A DNA stretch of 64,000 nt, taken from contig NZ_LMRP01000001.1 of assembly GCF_001426185.1 (NCBI RefSeq), positions 483 through 64,482 of the forward strand, given 5' to 3'. This document shows positions 55,052 to 62,892 of this stretch, in pieces. A program made the translations under genes and the position numbers. Below the pieces are notes generated by a model. The model was given only the letters and a program-made list of their open reading frames with translations, was not told the origin of the DNA and searched no databases. The stretch is from Rhodococcus sp. Leaf247 (GTDB lineage Bacteria > Actinomycetota > Actinomycetes > Mycobacteriales > Mycobacteriaceae). How positions within the stretch are numbered: the stretch's first letter is position 1; the number at the start of each line of letters is the position of its first letter.

Positions 55052-55657
55052 TCACGAAGCGGGCGTATTTCCCAGCGTCTCGATGACCACGGCAGCAACC
55101 GCTTTCATGGTGGTGCGGCGGTCCATGGCGGCACGTTGGATCCACGTGAACGCGTCCGGTTCCGACAACGACTGCGACGTCATCAACAGGCCCTTCGCGC
55201 GCTCGATCAGCTTGCGGGTGTCCAAACGATCGGTGAGATCCGCGATCTCCGTCTCGAGCGCGGAGATCTCCGTGAACCGACTGGCGGCAAGTTCCACGGC
55301 CGGCACCAGGTCGGCCTTGGTGAAGGGTTTGACCAGATACGCCATCGCGCCGGCATCTCGTGCTCTCTCGACCAGCTCACGCTGACTGAACGCCGTCAGG
55401 ATCACAACAGGCGCCAACCGGGCAGCGGCGATTTCCGACGCGGCGTCGATGCCGTCACGACGAGGCATCTTCACATCCATGATCACCAGATCGGGCAGCA
55501 GAGCGCGCACCAGATCGACGGCTTCCTGTCCGTCGGCCGCTTCACCGACGACGTCGTAGCCCTCTTCGCGCAGCATCTCGACCAGGTCCAGGCGGATCAA
55601 CGACTCGTCCTCCGCCACGACCACGCGCTTCGCCGCCGGAGCAACCGGTGTGTTCAT
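55052..55657 (-). CDS. pdtaR: ANTAR-domain response regulator (PdtaR-like)
   Basis: A 201-aa two-component regulator. The receiver domain (about 10-125) has the acidic pocket AEDES, the phosphoacceptor Asp61 in LVIMDVKMP and the conserved Thr in VVILTAFS and Lys in YLVKPF. The C-terminal ANTAR domain (about 135-195, LDTRKLIERAKGLLMTSQSLSEPDAF) binds dual-hairpin RNAs to prevent termination. It is closely similar in architecture to M. tuberculosis PdtaR (Rv1626), which sits in the same neighbourhood. The partner kinase gene is not in the window. Confidence 0.95.
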   Translation of the reverse strand: MNTPVAPAAKRVVVAEDESLIRLDLVEMLREEGYDVVGEAADGQEAVDLVRALLPDLVIMDVKMPRRDGIDAASEIAAARLAPVVILTAFSQRELVERARDAGAMAYLVKPFTKADLVPAVELAASRFTEISALETEIADLTDRLDTRKLIERAKGLLMTSQSLSEPDAFTWIQRAAMDRRTTMKAVAAVVIETLGNTPAS

Positions 55658-55805
55658 CGTGGACTCGTCCTCTTCTACTCACTGGCGGTTCTTCCCACCC
55701 GTCGAACACGGCCGCCCCGCAGGGCACCGTCAGGGTACCGGTGCACCGGCGTCGGCACCGATCTTCTACACTCGGTGACCGCACCATTCGCCGAGCGAGT
55801 GGTCC

Positions 55806-55882
55806 GCCCTCGTATCCCAATTGGCAGAGGAAACGGATTCAAAACCCGTGCAGTGTGAGTTCGAGTCTCACCGAGGGCACCA
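55806..55882 (+). tRNA. tRNA with CAA (Leu) anticodon and short variable loop
   Basis: A 77-nt cloverleaf with CCA encoded. The acceptor GCCCTCG pairs with CGAGGGC, followed by discriminator A and CCA. The D-arm contains AATTGG. The anticodon loop TTCAAAA gives CAA, which reads the leucine codon UUG. The T-arm GTGAG-TTCGAGT-CTCAC is perfect. Oddities: the variable loop is only five bases (GCAGT), whereas tRNA-Leu normally has a long variable arm, and the anticodon stem closes on an A-C mismatch (positions 31/39). Discriminator A fits Leu. The identity as a functional tRNA-Leu is likely but not secure. Confidence 0.75.
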
Positions 55883-55893
55883 CGTTCCACACG

Positions 55894-56271
55894 TCAGGTC
55901 ATCGACCGAACATCCAGCGACAGAGCGAATCCCACGTCGTCGCGTCCTGTCGTCAGCCGCACGACATGCCTCCCGATGCGTCGACAGGTGAACGAGATCG
56001 GGAATGCGACCGCCTGCTGCTCGCCGTCGATGCGGCCGCTGACGGGCAACTCGAACACGTGGAGCGGCTCGTCCTCTCCGTCCGTGATCTGCACCTGCAG
56101 GCGACCGCCGTCGGCGTCGTCCGGGCCGCGCTGCAGGAGTACCACCAGATACGCCTCGACGGGCTGTTCCAACGACGGAAGGACGCACCAGTCCCAGATT
56201 CCTCCGAGGACGTCGAGCTTCTGGTCCGACTGCCTCGCGTAGTCCGCGAAGAATGCACTCGTGACGATCAA
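55894..56271 (-). CDS. DUF6941-like hypothetical protein
   Basis: A 125-aa soluble protein beginning MIVTSAFFADYARQ, with GGIWDWCVLPS and a beta-rich body (YLVVLLQRG, GRLQVQITDGED, RRIGRHVVRLTTG). The opening and the GG-I segment resemble DUF6941 family proteins of unknown role. The start is TTG at 56269-56271 with AAAGGA seven bases upstream. It is a single gene, antisense-oriented next to the tRNA and divergent from the DUF1772 gene. Confidence 0.7.
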   Translation of the reverse strand: MIVTSAFFADYARQSDQKLDVLGGIWDWCVLPSLEQPVEAYLVVLLQRGPDDADGGRLQVQITDGEDEPLHVFELPVSGRIDGEQQAVAFPISFTCRRIGRHVVRLTTGRDDVGFALSLDVRSMT

Positions 56272-56343
56272 CGGCCGGTCCTTTCCCTGCGAGCCACACG
56301 CGTCTGATTCGATGGCAGGACTGCCGCACAGAAAGGGTCCGCC

Positions 56344-56790
56344 GTGACCGCTCTCCTGATCGTCGCTGGACTCGGATCCGCCCTCGTGTCGGGGATTCTT
56401 CTCGCGTTCTCCCTCGCCGTGATGCCGGCATTGGCATCACAGCCCGCGTCGTCGGCCGCCGCGGTGATGAACCGCATCAACGTGGTCATCGTCGCTCCCC
56501 TCTTCATGGTTCTCCTGTTCGGCACCGCGGTGGCCACCGTCGCTGCCGCCGTGACGGCTGTCCTCGAGCCTGGCATACCCGCATCGCTCGTCGTGCTCGC
56601 AGCGGTCCTCTACGTCGGTGGATGCGTCGGTGTGACCGTCGTCGTCAACGTGCCTCTGAACAACCGCCTCGCTGCGCGCGACGACGTCTGGCCCGAATTC
56701 CTGCTCCGGTGGACGCGGTGGAACCACGTCCGCGTTCTCGCCGGGGTCGCGTCGTCGATCCTGCTGCTCGCCGCCGGGGTGGCGCAGTGA
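56344..56790 (+). CDS. DUF1772 (anthrone oxygenase-like) membrane protein
   Basis: A 148-aa integral membrane protein with about four helices, including LIVAGLGSALVSGILLAFSLAVMPAL and VVIVAPLFMVLLFGTAVATV. Family landmarks are MPALA, the MNRIN segment after helix 1, and VNVPLNNRLA before the WTRWNHVR segment. DUF1772 members include fungal anthrone oxygenases, but the bacterial role is unknown. The GTG at 56344 has GAAAGGG upstream. It overlaps the downstream glycosylase gene (GTGA). Confidence 0.85.
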   Translation: MTALLIVAGLGSALVSGILLAFSLAVMPALASQPASSAAAVMNRINVVIVAPLFMVLLFGTAVATVAAAVTAVLEPGIPASLVVLAAVLYVGGCVGVTVVVNVPLNNRLAARDDVWPEFLLRWTRWNHVRVLAGVASSILLLAAGVAQ

Positions 56791-57284
56791 CCGTCGTCCA
56801 CAGTTTCGCGCCCCTCGTGGGCGCGAGTCCGCACACCCTCCTTCTCGGATCCATGCCGGGCGTGGCCTCGCTGCGCGCGGGACAGTACTACGCACACCCG
56901 CGAAATGCGTTCTGGCCGATCATGGCTCAGCTCGTGGACTTCCGCGCCGACGATCCATACGACGACCGTGTCGCGGCACTCACCGCGTCCGGTATAGCGG
57001 TGTGGGATGTTCTCGAACTCTGCACGCGCGAGGGAAGTCTGGACTCCGCCATCGACGCCGACACCGCCGTGGCCAACGACCTTGCGGGCTTCGTCACCGA
57101 TCATCCGACCGTCCGCCGAATCTTTCTCAACGGTGCCGCCGCCGAGAAGCTTTTCCTCCGACATGTCCGGTTGCCCCGCGCCGTGACGTGCCGGCGGCTC
57201 CCCTCGACGAGCCCGGCGCACGCGTCGTCGACACTGGCCGAGAAGACCGAGGCGTGGCGCGTGGTCGTGGAGGTGTCCCCGTGA
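56787..57284 (+). CDS. DNA-deoxyinosine/uracil glycosylase (UDG superfamily, HDG type)
   Basis: A 165-aa protein of the uracil-DNA-glycosylase fold. LLGSMPGVASLRAGQYYAHPRNAFWPIM is the hallmark of the hypoxanthine-DNA glycosylase family (GSxPG, YYxxPRNxFW). The C-terminal LPSTSPAHA is the DNA-intercalating loop. It is predicted to excise deaminated bases. GTG start, overlapping upstream and downstream genes by GTGA, so it is coexpressed with a DUF1772 and a DUF1275 membrane protein. No functional link among the three is evident. Confidence 0.88.
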   Translation: MTVVHSFAPLVGASPHTLLLGSMPGVASLRAGQYYAHPRNAFWPIMAQLVDFRADDPYDDRVAALTASGIAVWDVLELCTREGSLDSAIDADTAVANDLAGFVTDHPTVRRIFLNGAAAEKLFLRHVRLPRAVTCRRLPSTSPAHASSTLAEKTEAWRVVVEVSP

Positions 57285-57940
57285 CCACCACGTCCACCAG
57301 CCTGCGATTCGCTCTCATCGTGACGGCTGCGAGCGGATTCCTCGACGCGTACACCTTCGTCTCCCGTGGTGGCGTGTTCGCCAACGCGCAGACCGGCAAC
57401 GTCATCTTCCTGGCCATCGAACTCTCGCGTACACAGTGGAGCGCGGCCGCCGATCACCTCTGGCCTCTTCTGGCGTTCGTCGTCGGAGTGGTGATCGCGA
57501 ACGTCATCAAGTCCGGGCGAGCCGAACGCCACGTGCATCGGCCGATCCGATGGTCTGTCGCAGCTCAGGCCGCGATCCTCGCGGTCGTCGGTTTCGTCCC
57601 CGACACCGTTCCGAACGCGCTGGTCACCGTCCCCATTGCGTTCATCGCATCCCTGCAGTTCGCGCTGTTCCGCACGATCGGCGACCTCAACTTCATCGCC
57701 GTGGCGATGACCGGCAACCTCATGCGGTTCACCGACGCAGGCTTCGCCGCCCTCGTCGACCGTGATCCCGCCGGCAGGCGTGCCGTTCGCGTCTACAGCG
57801 CCGTCATCGCCGTCTTCGCGCTCGGTGCGCTCGCGGGCGCGGCGGCCACGGAAACGATCGGCGTGCGGGCAGCATGGATTCCCGCAGCAGTTCTGGCCGC
57901 CACGCTGATCATCTTCCTGATCGACGAGCGCGCGGAGTAG
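57281..57940 (+). CDS. DUF1275 (YoaK) family membrane protein
   Basis: A 219-aa multi-pass membrane protein. The family signature is SGFLDAYTFVSRGGVFANAQTGNVIFLAIEL near the N-terminus, with a second half repeating SLQFALFRTIGDLNFIAVAMTGNLMRF. The predicted function is transport. The substrate is unknown. The GTG at 57281 overlaps the preceding stop. A small hairpin (GGACCG-ACGA-CGGTCC, 57940-57955) follows directly and may terminate both this gene and the convergent HTH gene. Confidence 0.88.
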   Translation: MTTTSTSLRFALIVTAASGFLDAYTFVSRGGVFANAQTGNVIFLAIELSRTQWSAAADHLWPLLAFVVGVVIANVIKSGRAERHVHRPIRWSVAAQAAILAVVGFVPDTVPNALVTVPIAFIASLQFALFRTIGDLNFIAVAMTGNLMRFTDAGFAALVDRDPAGRRAVRVYSAVIAVFALGALAGAAATETIGVRAAWIPAAVLAATLIIFLIDERAE

Positions 57941-57956
57941 GACCGACGACGGTCCG

Positions 57957-58334
57957 TCAGTGCACGGTGTGATGCGACATGTCGACCGCGACGACGTCCT
58001 CGTGCGACGGCCGATCGACCAGGCGTCGACGGATGGCTGTCACCAGTTCCTCGTCCGTCAACGCCGCGGCGCTGGCAGCGAGTTCGATTCTGGCGTCGAC
58101 CTCGTGCGGCGCCAGATACCGTGCGACCACCAGCGCCTCGACCGGATTACGGCCGAAGTGCCGCGCGACAGCGATGACGCGATCGGCACTCGGCGTGTTC
58201 TTCCCCAACTTCCATCTCGAGACCGACGCGGGATCCACCCCTGCTGCCCGCGCGATCTCCACTTGTGATGCTCTGTCTGTGACGCGGTTCAAGTACTCCC
58301 ACCACGTCTCCCCCACCCCGGACGTCTCACCCAT
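57957..58334 (-). CDS. XRE-family HTH transcriptional regulator
   Basis: A 125-aa protein with an N-terminal Cro/C1-type HTH (about 18-75): ASQVEIARAAGVDPASVSRWKLGKNTPSADRVIAVARHFG. A C-terminal region of 45 residues has ALTDEELVTAIRRRL. The ATG at 58332-58334 follows TAGTGT (58342-58347) by 7 nt with no Shine-Dalgarno, so the transcript is probably leaderless. It is divergent from a second HTH gene with 129 bp between, and the two may cross-regulate. Confidence 0.85.
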   Translation of the reverse strand: MGETSGVGETWWEYLNRVTDRASQVEIARAAGVDPASVSRWKLGKNTPSADRVIAVARHFGRNPVEALVVARYLAPHEVDARIELAASAAALTDEELVTAIRRRLVDRPSHEDVVAVDMSHHTVH

Positions 58335-58405
58335 GGCGCGAACACTACTGACATCGACGCAACTCGAGCCAGAGTGTGTCGATTGCCGCGGCGCTATTGC
58401 GTGTG

Positions 58406-58442
58406 TACCTTTCGTGTCGTGCGCGCAACGAGCGCGACACGA
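58406..58442 (+). promoter_or_regulatory. Promoter and palindromic operator of the second HTH gene
   Basis: The -35 TTGCCG (58383-58388) and -10 TACCTT (58406-58411) are 17 bp apart. Directly overlapping the predicted start of transcription is TCGTGTCG (58411-58418), perfectly inverted at 58435-58442. An operator at +1 next to an HTH gene is the usual layout for negative autoregulation. Confidence 0.55.
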
Positions 58443-58463
58443 TCGATCACTGGGGGGTAATCG

Positions 58464-58784
58464 ATGGCGAATCTCGCGCTGGATCGTGACGGCTTGGAAC
58501 GACTACGTCGCTACGCGGAGATCACGACGGACGGACAGTTGGCGGAACGAATCGGGGTCGATCCCGCCACCGTCTCCCGCATTCTCAGCGGAAAATGCTT
58601 GCCCGGAACAAAATTCATCGCAGGCGTACTCGCGGAATTCGGACGTGACTGCTTCGCCGACATATTCGTCATCGTCGCCGACGACTCACCGCGTCGGAAA
58701 ATGGCGGATCAGACCTTCCTGAACAACCGTCGCCACCAATTCACCACTGCGAGAGAAGAATCGACCCGTCGCCAATCCCCGTGA
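58464..58784 (+). CDS. HTH DNA-binding protein (XRE-like)
   Basis: A 106-aa protein. Its HTH covers about residues 10-60: LRRYAEITTDGQLAERIGVDPATVSRILSGKCLPGTKFIAG. The pattern resembles small phage or plasmid-type XRE proteins common in actinobacteria. The ATG has TGGGGGGT upstream. The last 33 codons are antisense to the C-terminal codons of tesB (99-bp overlap). The polar end of the protein (NNRRHQFTTAREESTRRQSP) comes from that overlap, so it may be a recent 3' extension. Confidence 0.8.
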   Translation: MANLALDRDGLERLRRYAEITTDGQLAERIGVDPATVSRILSGKCLPGTKFIAGVLAEFGRDCFADIFVIVADDSPRRKMADQTFLNNRRHQFTTAREESTRRQSP

Positions 58785-59621
58785 GCCGGCGGCTACCGGG
58801 GATTCGGTGGCGTAGAGCATCCACTCGTCGAACCGGAAGGGTCGATGGAACCAGATCGAGTGGTTGACCGTGGCCGCGACGATGCGATCCAGTCCCCAGG
58901 ACAATCCGTGCGTCGTGATGATGGAGTCGAGCACAGTCGTGTCCGACGCGTACCCCATCGTCGCGACGTGCAGGTTCGGATCGTCCGGCAACGGTCCGTC
59001 GGCCTTCATCCACACGCGATTGTGGTTCAGGCGTTCCCCCGTGCCTTTCATGATCCAGGCCGGATCATTGGCGTAGCGCATGTCGATGGGTTTCAACGCG
59101 TCGACGAACATCTTCAGTCGGTCTTCGTATCCGTCGAAGTGATTGCCCAGCGGTGGAAGCAGTTCCGGGTAATCGACCTCCGGCAACTCCACGCTGTGCT
59201 CGAGTCCCCCGCGAGCGTCCTGGAACGCGGCCAGCATCACGAACAGCTCTTCGCCGTCCTGGTACGCCGTGACCTGACGGTTCGCGAAGGCTCGGCCGTC
59301 CCGGTGCCGATCGACCCGATACTCGATGTCGCGCTTGACATCTCCTCCGCGCACGAAATGAGCATTGATCGCGTGAACAGGTCTGCCGCCGGACACCGTC
59401 CGCCCCGCGGCGATCAAACCCTGTGCCACCAACTGTCCGCCGAACGTCCTACTACCGACCTCCGCCGGATGACGCCCGACGAACGTGTCCTCGCCCGTAT
59501 CGGTCAGATCCAGAATGTCCAACAACACGCTCAGGTCGCGTGAGCGCCCTGTCGTGACAGTCGTCGCGTCCCCCCGACGCTCCGACAGGTCGTCTCCGAC
59601 CGTCCCCCCCGCTTCGGTCAC
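58686..59621 (-). CDS. tesB: Acyl-CoA thioesterase II
   Basis: Hydrolyses acyl-CoA to free fatty acid and CoA. The 311-aa protein has the double hot-dog fold. FVGRHPAEVGSRTFGGQLVAQGLIAAGRTV and HAINAHFVRGGDVKRDIEYRVDRHRDGRAF are in the first half. In the second are WMKADGPLPDDPNLH, the catalytic-type ATMGYASDTTVLDSI and HSIWFHRPFRFDEWMLY. The GTG start directly follows the pyk TAA (TAAGTG), so it is cotranscribed with pyk, the Rv1617-Rv1618 arrangement. Confidence 0.95.
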   Translation of the reverse strand: MTEAGGTVGDDLSERRGDATTVTTGRSRDLSVLLDILDLTDTGEDTFVGRHPAEVGSRTFGGQLVAQGLIAAGRTVSGGRPVHAINAHFVRGGDVKRDIEYRVDRHRDGRAFANRQVTAYQDGEELFVMLAAFQDARGGLEHSVELPEVDYPELLPPLGNHFDGYEDRLKMFVDALKPIDMRYANDPAWIMKGTGERLNHNRVWMKADGPLPDDPNLHVATMGYASDTTVLDSIITTHGLSWGLDRIVAATVNHSIWFHRPFRFDEWMLYATESPVAAGSRGLATGRFFSRSGELVATVVQEGLIRHFPTR

Positions 59622-61040
59622 TTACCGGTCCTCTTCTCCGATTCGATGCACGTGGATCAAGTTGGTGGAGCCTACAGTGCCGGGAGGAGCACCGGCGACG
59701 ATGACGACCTGGTCACCGCGGTTGTACCGATCGAGCTCGAGCAACGACTTGTCCACCTCGCGCACCATCCCGTCCGTGGTGTCGACGAAGGGAACGAGGA
59801 ACGTCTCCGTTCCCCACGTCAGCGCCAGCTGGCTGCGGACCTCGGGGATGGACGTGAAAGCGAGCAGAGGCAGGCGCGAATGTAGACGAGCCATACGCCG
59901 AACGGTGTCACCGGACTGCGTGAACGCGACCAGGGCGCGCGCGTCCAGACGCTCGCCGATGTCGCGCGCCGCATAGGAGATGACGCCGCGCTTGGTACGG
60001 GGGGTGTGTGTGAGGGCGGGAACTGCATCACCCTCCATCTCGACGGTCTCGACGATGCGGGCCATGGTGCGCACCGTCTCCATCACGAACTTGCCGACGG
60101 AGGTCTCACCGGACAGCATCACCGCGTCGGTACCGTCGAGCACCGCGTTCGCGACGTCGGATGCCTCCGCGCGGGTGGGGCGGGAGTTCTCGATCATCGA
60201 CTCGAGCATCTGCGTGGCGACGATGACCGGCTTGGCGTTGGCGCGCGCGATCTGGATGGCGCGCTTCTGCACCAGCGGCACCTGCTCGAGCGGGAGCTCC
60301 ACGCCGAGGTCACCGCGAGCGACCATCACCGCGTCGAATGCGAGAACGATGGCTTCGAGGTTGTCGACTGCTTCGGGCTTCTCGATCTTCGCGATGACCG
60401 GCACTCGGCGGCCGACTCGATCCATGATCGCGTGCACGAGCTCGATGTCCGCCGGAGACCGCACGAAGGACAGTGCGATGAAGTCGACGCCCAGCGCGAG
60501 GGCGAACTCCAGATCCTCGGTGTCCTTCTCGGACATGGCGGGAACGGAGACGTCCATACCGGGGAGCGAGACACCCTTGTTGTTGCTGACGGGGCCACCC
60601 TCGGTCACGCGACAGAGAACATCGTTGCCCTCGACATCGGTGACGACGAGACCGACCTTGCCGTCGTCCACGAGCAGGCGATCGCCCGGCTTCGCGTCTT
60701 GCGCAAGCTCTTTGTAGGTGGTGGACACCCTGTCGTGGGTGCCTTCGCACTCCTCGACGGTGATGCGGATCAGCTCGCCGTTGGCCCAGGTGGTCTTACC
60801 CTCCTTGAAGCGGCCGAGGCGGATCTTCGGACCCTGGAGGTCGGCGAGGATGCCGACGGCTTTGCCGGTGGCGTTGGACGCCGCCCGCACTCGCGTGTAG
60901 TTCGCTTCGTGATCGGGGTAGTCACCGTGGCTGAAATTGAGTCGAGCGACATCCATTCCGCTCTCGACGAGCTCCCTGATCTTCTCGTCGGTGGCTGTCG
61001 CTGGTCCCAGAGTGCATACGATCTTCGTCCGTCGGGTCAC
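59622..61040 (-). CDS. pyk: Pyruvate kinase
   Basis: Final glycolytic step, phosphoenolpyruvate plus ADP to pyruvate plus ATP. The 472-aa protein has TKIVCTLGPATATDEKI and MDVARLNFSHGDYPDH at the N-terminus, VIAKIEKPEAVDNLEAI with the catalytic lysine, VMVARGDLGVELP and the ATQMLESMIENSRPTRAEASDVANAV metal/substrate block. The GTG at 61038-61040 follows TAGGCT (61048-61053) by 7 nt with no ribosome binding site, so the mRNA is probably leaderless. tesB follows with no gap. Confidence 0.97.
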   Translation of the reverse strand: MTRRTKIVCTLGPATATDEKIRELVESGMDVARLNFSHGDYPDHEANYTRVRAASNATGKAVGILADLQGPKIRLGRFKEGKTTWANGELIRITVEECEGTHDRVSTTYKELAQDAKPGDRLLVDDGKVGLVVTDVEGNDVLCRVTEGGPVSNNKGVSLPGMDVSVPAMSEKDTEDLEFALALGVDFIALSFVRSPADIELVHAIMDRVGRRVPVIAKIEKPEAVDNLEAIVLAFDAVMVARGDLGVELPLEQVPLVQKRAIQIARANAKPVIVATQMLESMIENSRPTRAEASDVANAVLDGTDAVMLSGETSVGKFVMETVRTMARIVETVEMEGDAVPALTHTPRTKRGVISYAARDIGERLDARALVAFTQSGDTVRRMARLHSRLPLLAFTSIPEVRSQLALTWGTETFLVPFVDTTDGMVREVDKSLLELDRYNRGDQVVIVAGAPPGTVGSTNLIHVHRIGEEDR

Positions 61041-61139
61041 ACGTGCAAGCCTAGTCCCCGCGACACCCGATTCCTATCGAAGTGGCGGCGCTATGTCCTG
61101 ACAATCGGGCTACTGGCGAGTAGTTAACCAGCCGGTCGT

Positions 61140-61862
61140 TCAGGGTTTGAGCAACCGGCCCTCACCGTCGCGGACCTTGCTCGCGAGCATGATGATTCCG
61201 TCGATCAGGCACCACAACCACACCGCCGCGTACAGCGGGAGACCGATGATCGCGCCGATCAGCGTGATGGTCAGAAGCACGCTCACCGCGAAGAGGACCA
61301 CCTGGGCCACAGCGATCGCCGTGGTCCCGATGTAGAACCGGCCGACAGCGATGGGCAGACCGAACAGTAGGGGCGCGAGCTGCAGGATGCCCGCCGTCAC
61401 CTTGGACTTGTCGCCGTACGGCTCGCCCGTCGCCATGTCCCGCCCGAACGGCGCGGAGGGATCCACGCCGTAGCCCGGACCGTTGAAGTTGTTCTGCGCG
61501 TACAGATTCTGACCGTAGGGTTGTTGTCGACCGTACTGAGGCTGCTGCCCGTACTGGGGCTGACCGTACTGGGGCACCTGGCCGTAGGGAGTCTCGGCGG
61601 ACGGCGCCGCCCATGTGCTCGCCTCGGGCTCCCGGTTCCACGAGCCGTATTCGCCCACCGGGTAACCGAACGCGGCCGTGTCGCCGGCGGACGGTTCCGG
61701 GAACGTGCCGGGCGACGGATACGACGGGTACGCGCCGGCGCCCGGACCCTCGCCGAAACTGGCGTTGGTGTTCCAGCCGGGTCCGGAGCTGGACTCGGTG
61801 CCAGACGTGTCGGGATTCGCCGCGGGCTTCTTCGTCAGGTCGGGCTTCTCAGGATCGGTCAC
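61140..61862 (-). CDS. TM2-domain-containing membrane protein with Tyr/Gln/Gly-rich N-terminus
   Basis: A 240-aa protein. Residues 1-145 are low complexity and Pro/Gly/Tyr/Gln-rich, with YGQ-type repeats such as PQYGQPQYGQQPQYGRQQ. The C-terminal 95 residues hold two to three hydrophobic helices with KSKVTAGILQLAPLLFGLPIAVGRFYIG, typical of TM2 domains, and GAIIGLPLYAAVWLWCLIDGIIML. It starts at GTG 61860-61862, overlapping the lgt 3' end by 14 bp. The role is unknown. The unfolded N-terminus resembles linkers in mycobacterial envelope proteins. Confidence 0.82.
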   Translation of the reverse strand: MTDPEKPDLTKKPAANPDTSGTESSSGPGWNTNASFGEGPGAGAYPSYPSPGTFPEPSAGDTAAFGYPVGEYGSWNREPEASTWAAPSAETPYGQVPQYGQPQYGQQPQYGRQQPYGQNLYAQNNFNGPGYGVDPSAPFGRDMATGEPYGDKSKVTAGILQLAPLLFGLPIAVGRFYIGTTAIAVAQVVLFAVSVLLTITLIGAIIGLPLYAAVWLWCLIDGIIMLASKVRDGEGRLLKP

Positions 61863-62892
61863 GTCCCTCGTCCTCACTCGTCGACAGCACCTTGTCGTCA
61901 GCGGCCTTCTCGTCGACGGTCTTCTCGTCGACGGTCTTCTCGTCGGCAACCGCGTCGTCCCCGGCCTTGTCGTCGGCAACCGTGTCGTCGGCAACCGTGT
62001 CGTCGGCGGTCTCGTTCTCGGTCCGCGTCGACAACGACGCGGGATCCTCGCGGCCCTTCGGTGCCAGCACCACGTAGGCCAGCGCCAACAGGAACACGAT
62101 TCCGGACGTGAACGAGTTGACCCGGATGCCACCGATCAGCGTGGCGAAGTCGCTGCGCATCAGTTCCACGACGAATCGTCCCGCACAGTAGCCCGCCACG
62201 TACAGGGCGAAGATGCGACCGTGACCGAGTCGGAACCGACGGTCGATCAGCACGATCAGAACCACGATGACGATGTTCCACAGCAGTTCGTACAGGAACG
62301 TCGGATGGACGACGCGTTCGACGACGCCGGTCGAGACACCACCGAGTGTGTCGACGCGACCGTTGGCATCGACACGTTCGTAGATCTCGAGACCCCACGG
62401 GAGGGTGGTCTCCCGGCCGTACAGCTCCTGGTTGAAGTAGTTGCCGATACGACCGATCGCCTGCGCGAGCAGGATGCCGGGCGCCACGGCATCGCCGAAC
62501 GCCGGCAGCGGGATTCCCCGGCGCCGGCACGCGATCCACGCACCGACACCACCGAGGAACACCGCTCCCCAGATGCCGAGCCCGCCCTGCCAGATCTTCA
62601 GCGCATCGACGGGGTTGCCGCCCTCGCCGAAGTACGTGGGTGCGTCGGTGATGACGTGATAGAGCCGGCCACCGATGAGCCCGAACGGTACGGCCCACAC
62701 GGCGACGTCGAGGACTGTTCCCTTGTCGCCACCGCGAGCGACCCATCGCTTGTCTCCCCAGACGATCGCGATGACGATGCCGACGATGATGAAGAACGCG
62801 TAGGCGCGGAGAGCGAGTGGACCGACGTACCAGACTCCCTGAGGCGGACTGGGCAGGTATGCCAGAACCGCGGTGCTCGACGCGAGGGTCAC
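61849..62892 (-). CDS. lgt: Prolipoprotein diacylglyceryl transferase
   Basis: Transfers diacylglycerol to the lipobox cysteine of prelipoproteins at the membrane. The 347-aa protein has seven predicted helices and the Lgt signature around GRIGNYFNQELYGRETTLPWGL, plus GGRLYHVITD. A C-terminal cytoplasmic tail of about 60 residues is highly acidic and repetitive (VADDTVADDTVADDK, DEKTVDEKTVDEK). Long C-terminal tails are also seen in mycobacterial Lgt. The start overlaps the trpA stop, which ties lgt to the trp operon as in M. tuberculosis. Confidence 0.96.
   Translation of the reverse strand: MTLASSTAVLAYLPSPPQGVWYVGPLALRAYAFFIIVGIVIAIVWGDKRWVARGGDKGTVLDVAVWAVPFGLIGGRLYHVITDAPTYFGEGGNPVDALKIWQGGLGIWGAVFLGGVGAWIACRRRGIPLPAFGDAVAPGILLAQAIGRIGNYFNQELYGRETTLPWGLEIYERVDANGRVDTLGGVSTGVVERVVHPTFLYELLWNIVIVVLIVLIDRRFRLGHGRIFALYVAGYCAGRFVVELMRSDFATLIGGIRVNSFTSGIVFLLALAYVVLAPKGREDPASLSTRTENETADDTVADDTVADDKAGDDAVADEKTVDEKTVDEKAADDKVLSTSEDEGRDRS
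61895..62015 (-). repeat. 15-bp tandem repeats encoding the acidic Lgt tail
   Basis: Two classes of 15-bp unit occur in tandem: TCGTCGACGGTCTTC and TCGTCGGCAACCGTG on the plus strand, both present in exact adjacent copies. They encode DEKTV and ADDTV pentapeptides. Multiples of 15 preserve the reading frame, so copy number may vary among strains. Confidence 0.7.

Noticed and set aside
55868..56440. 190-codon minus-strand frame overlapping the DUF6941-like gene and the 3' end of the tRNA
   Set aside because: It is Arg-rich shadow sequence that would overlap the tRNA. The competing frame (55894-56271) has a ribosome binding site and family resemblance.
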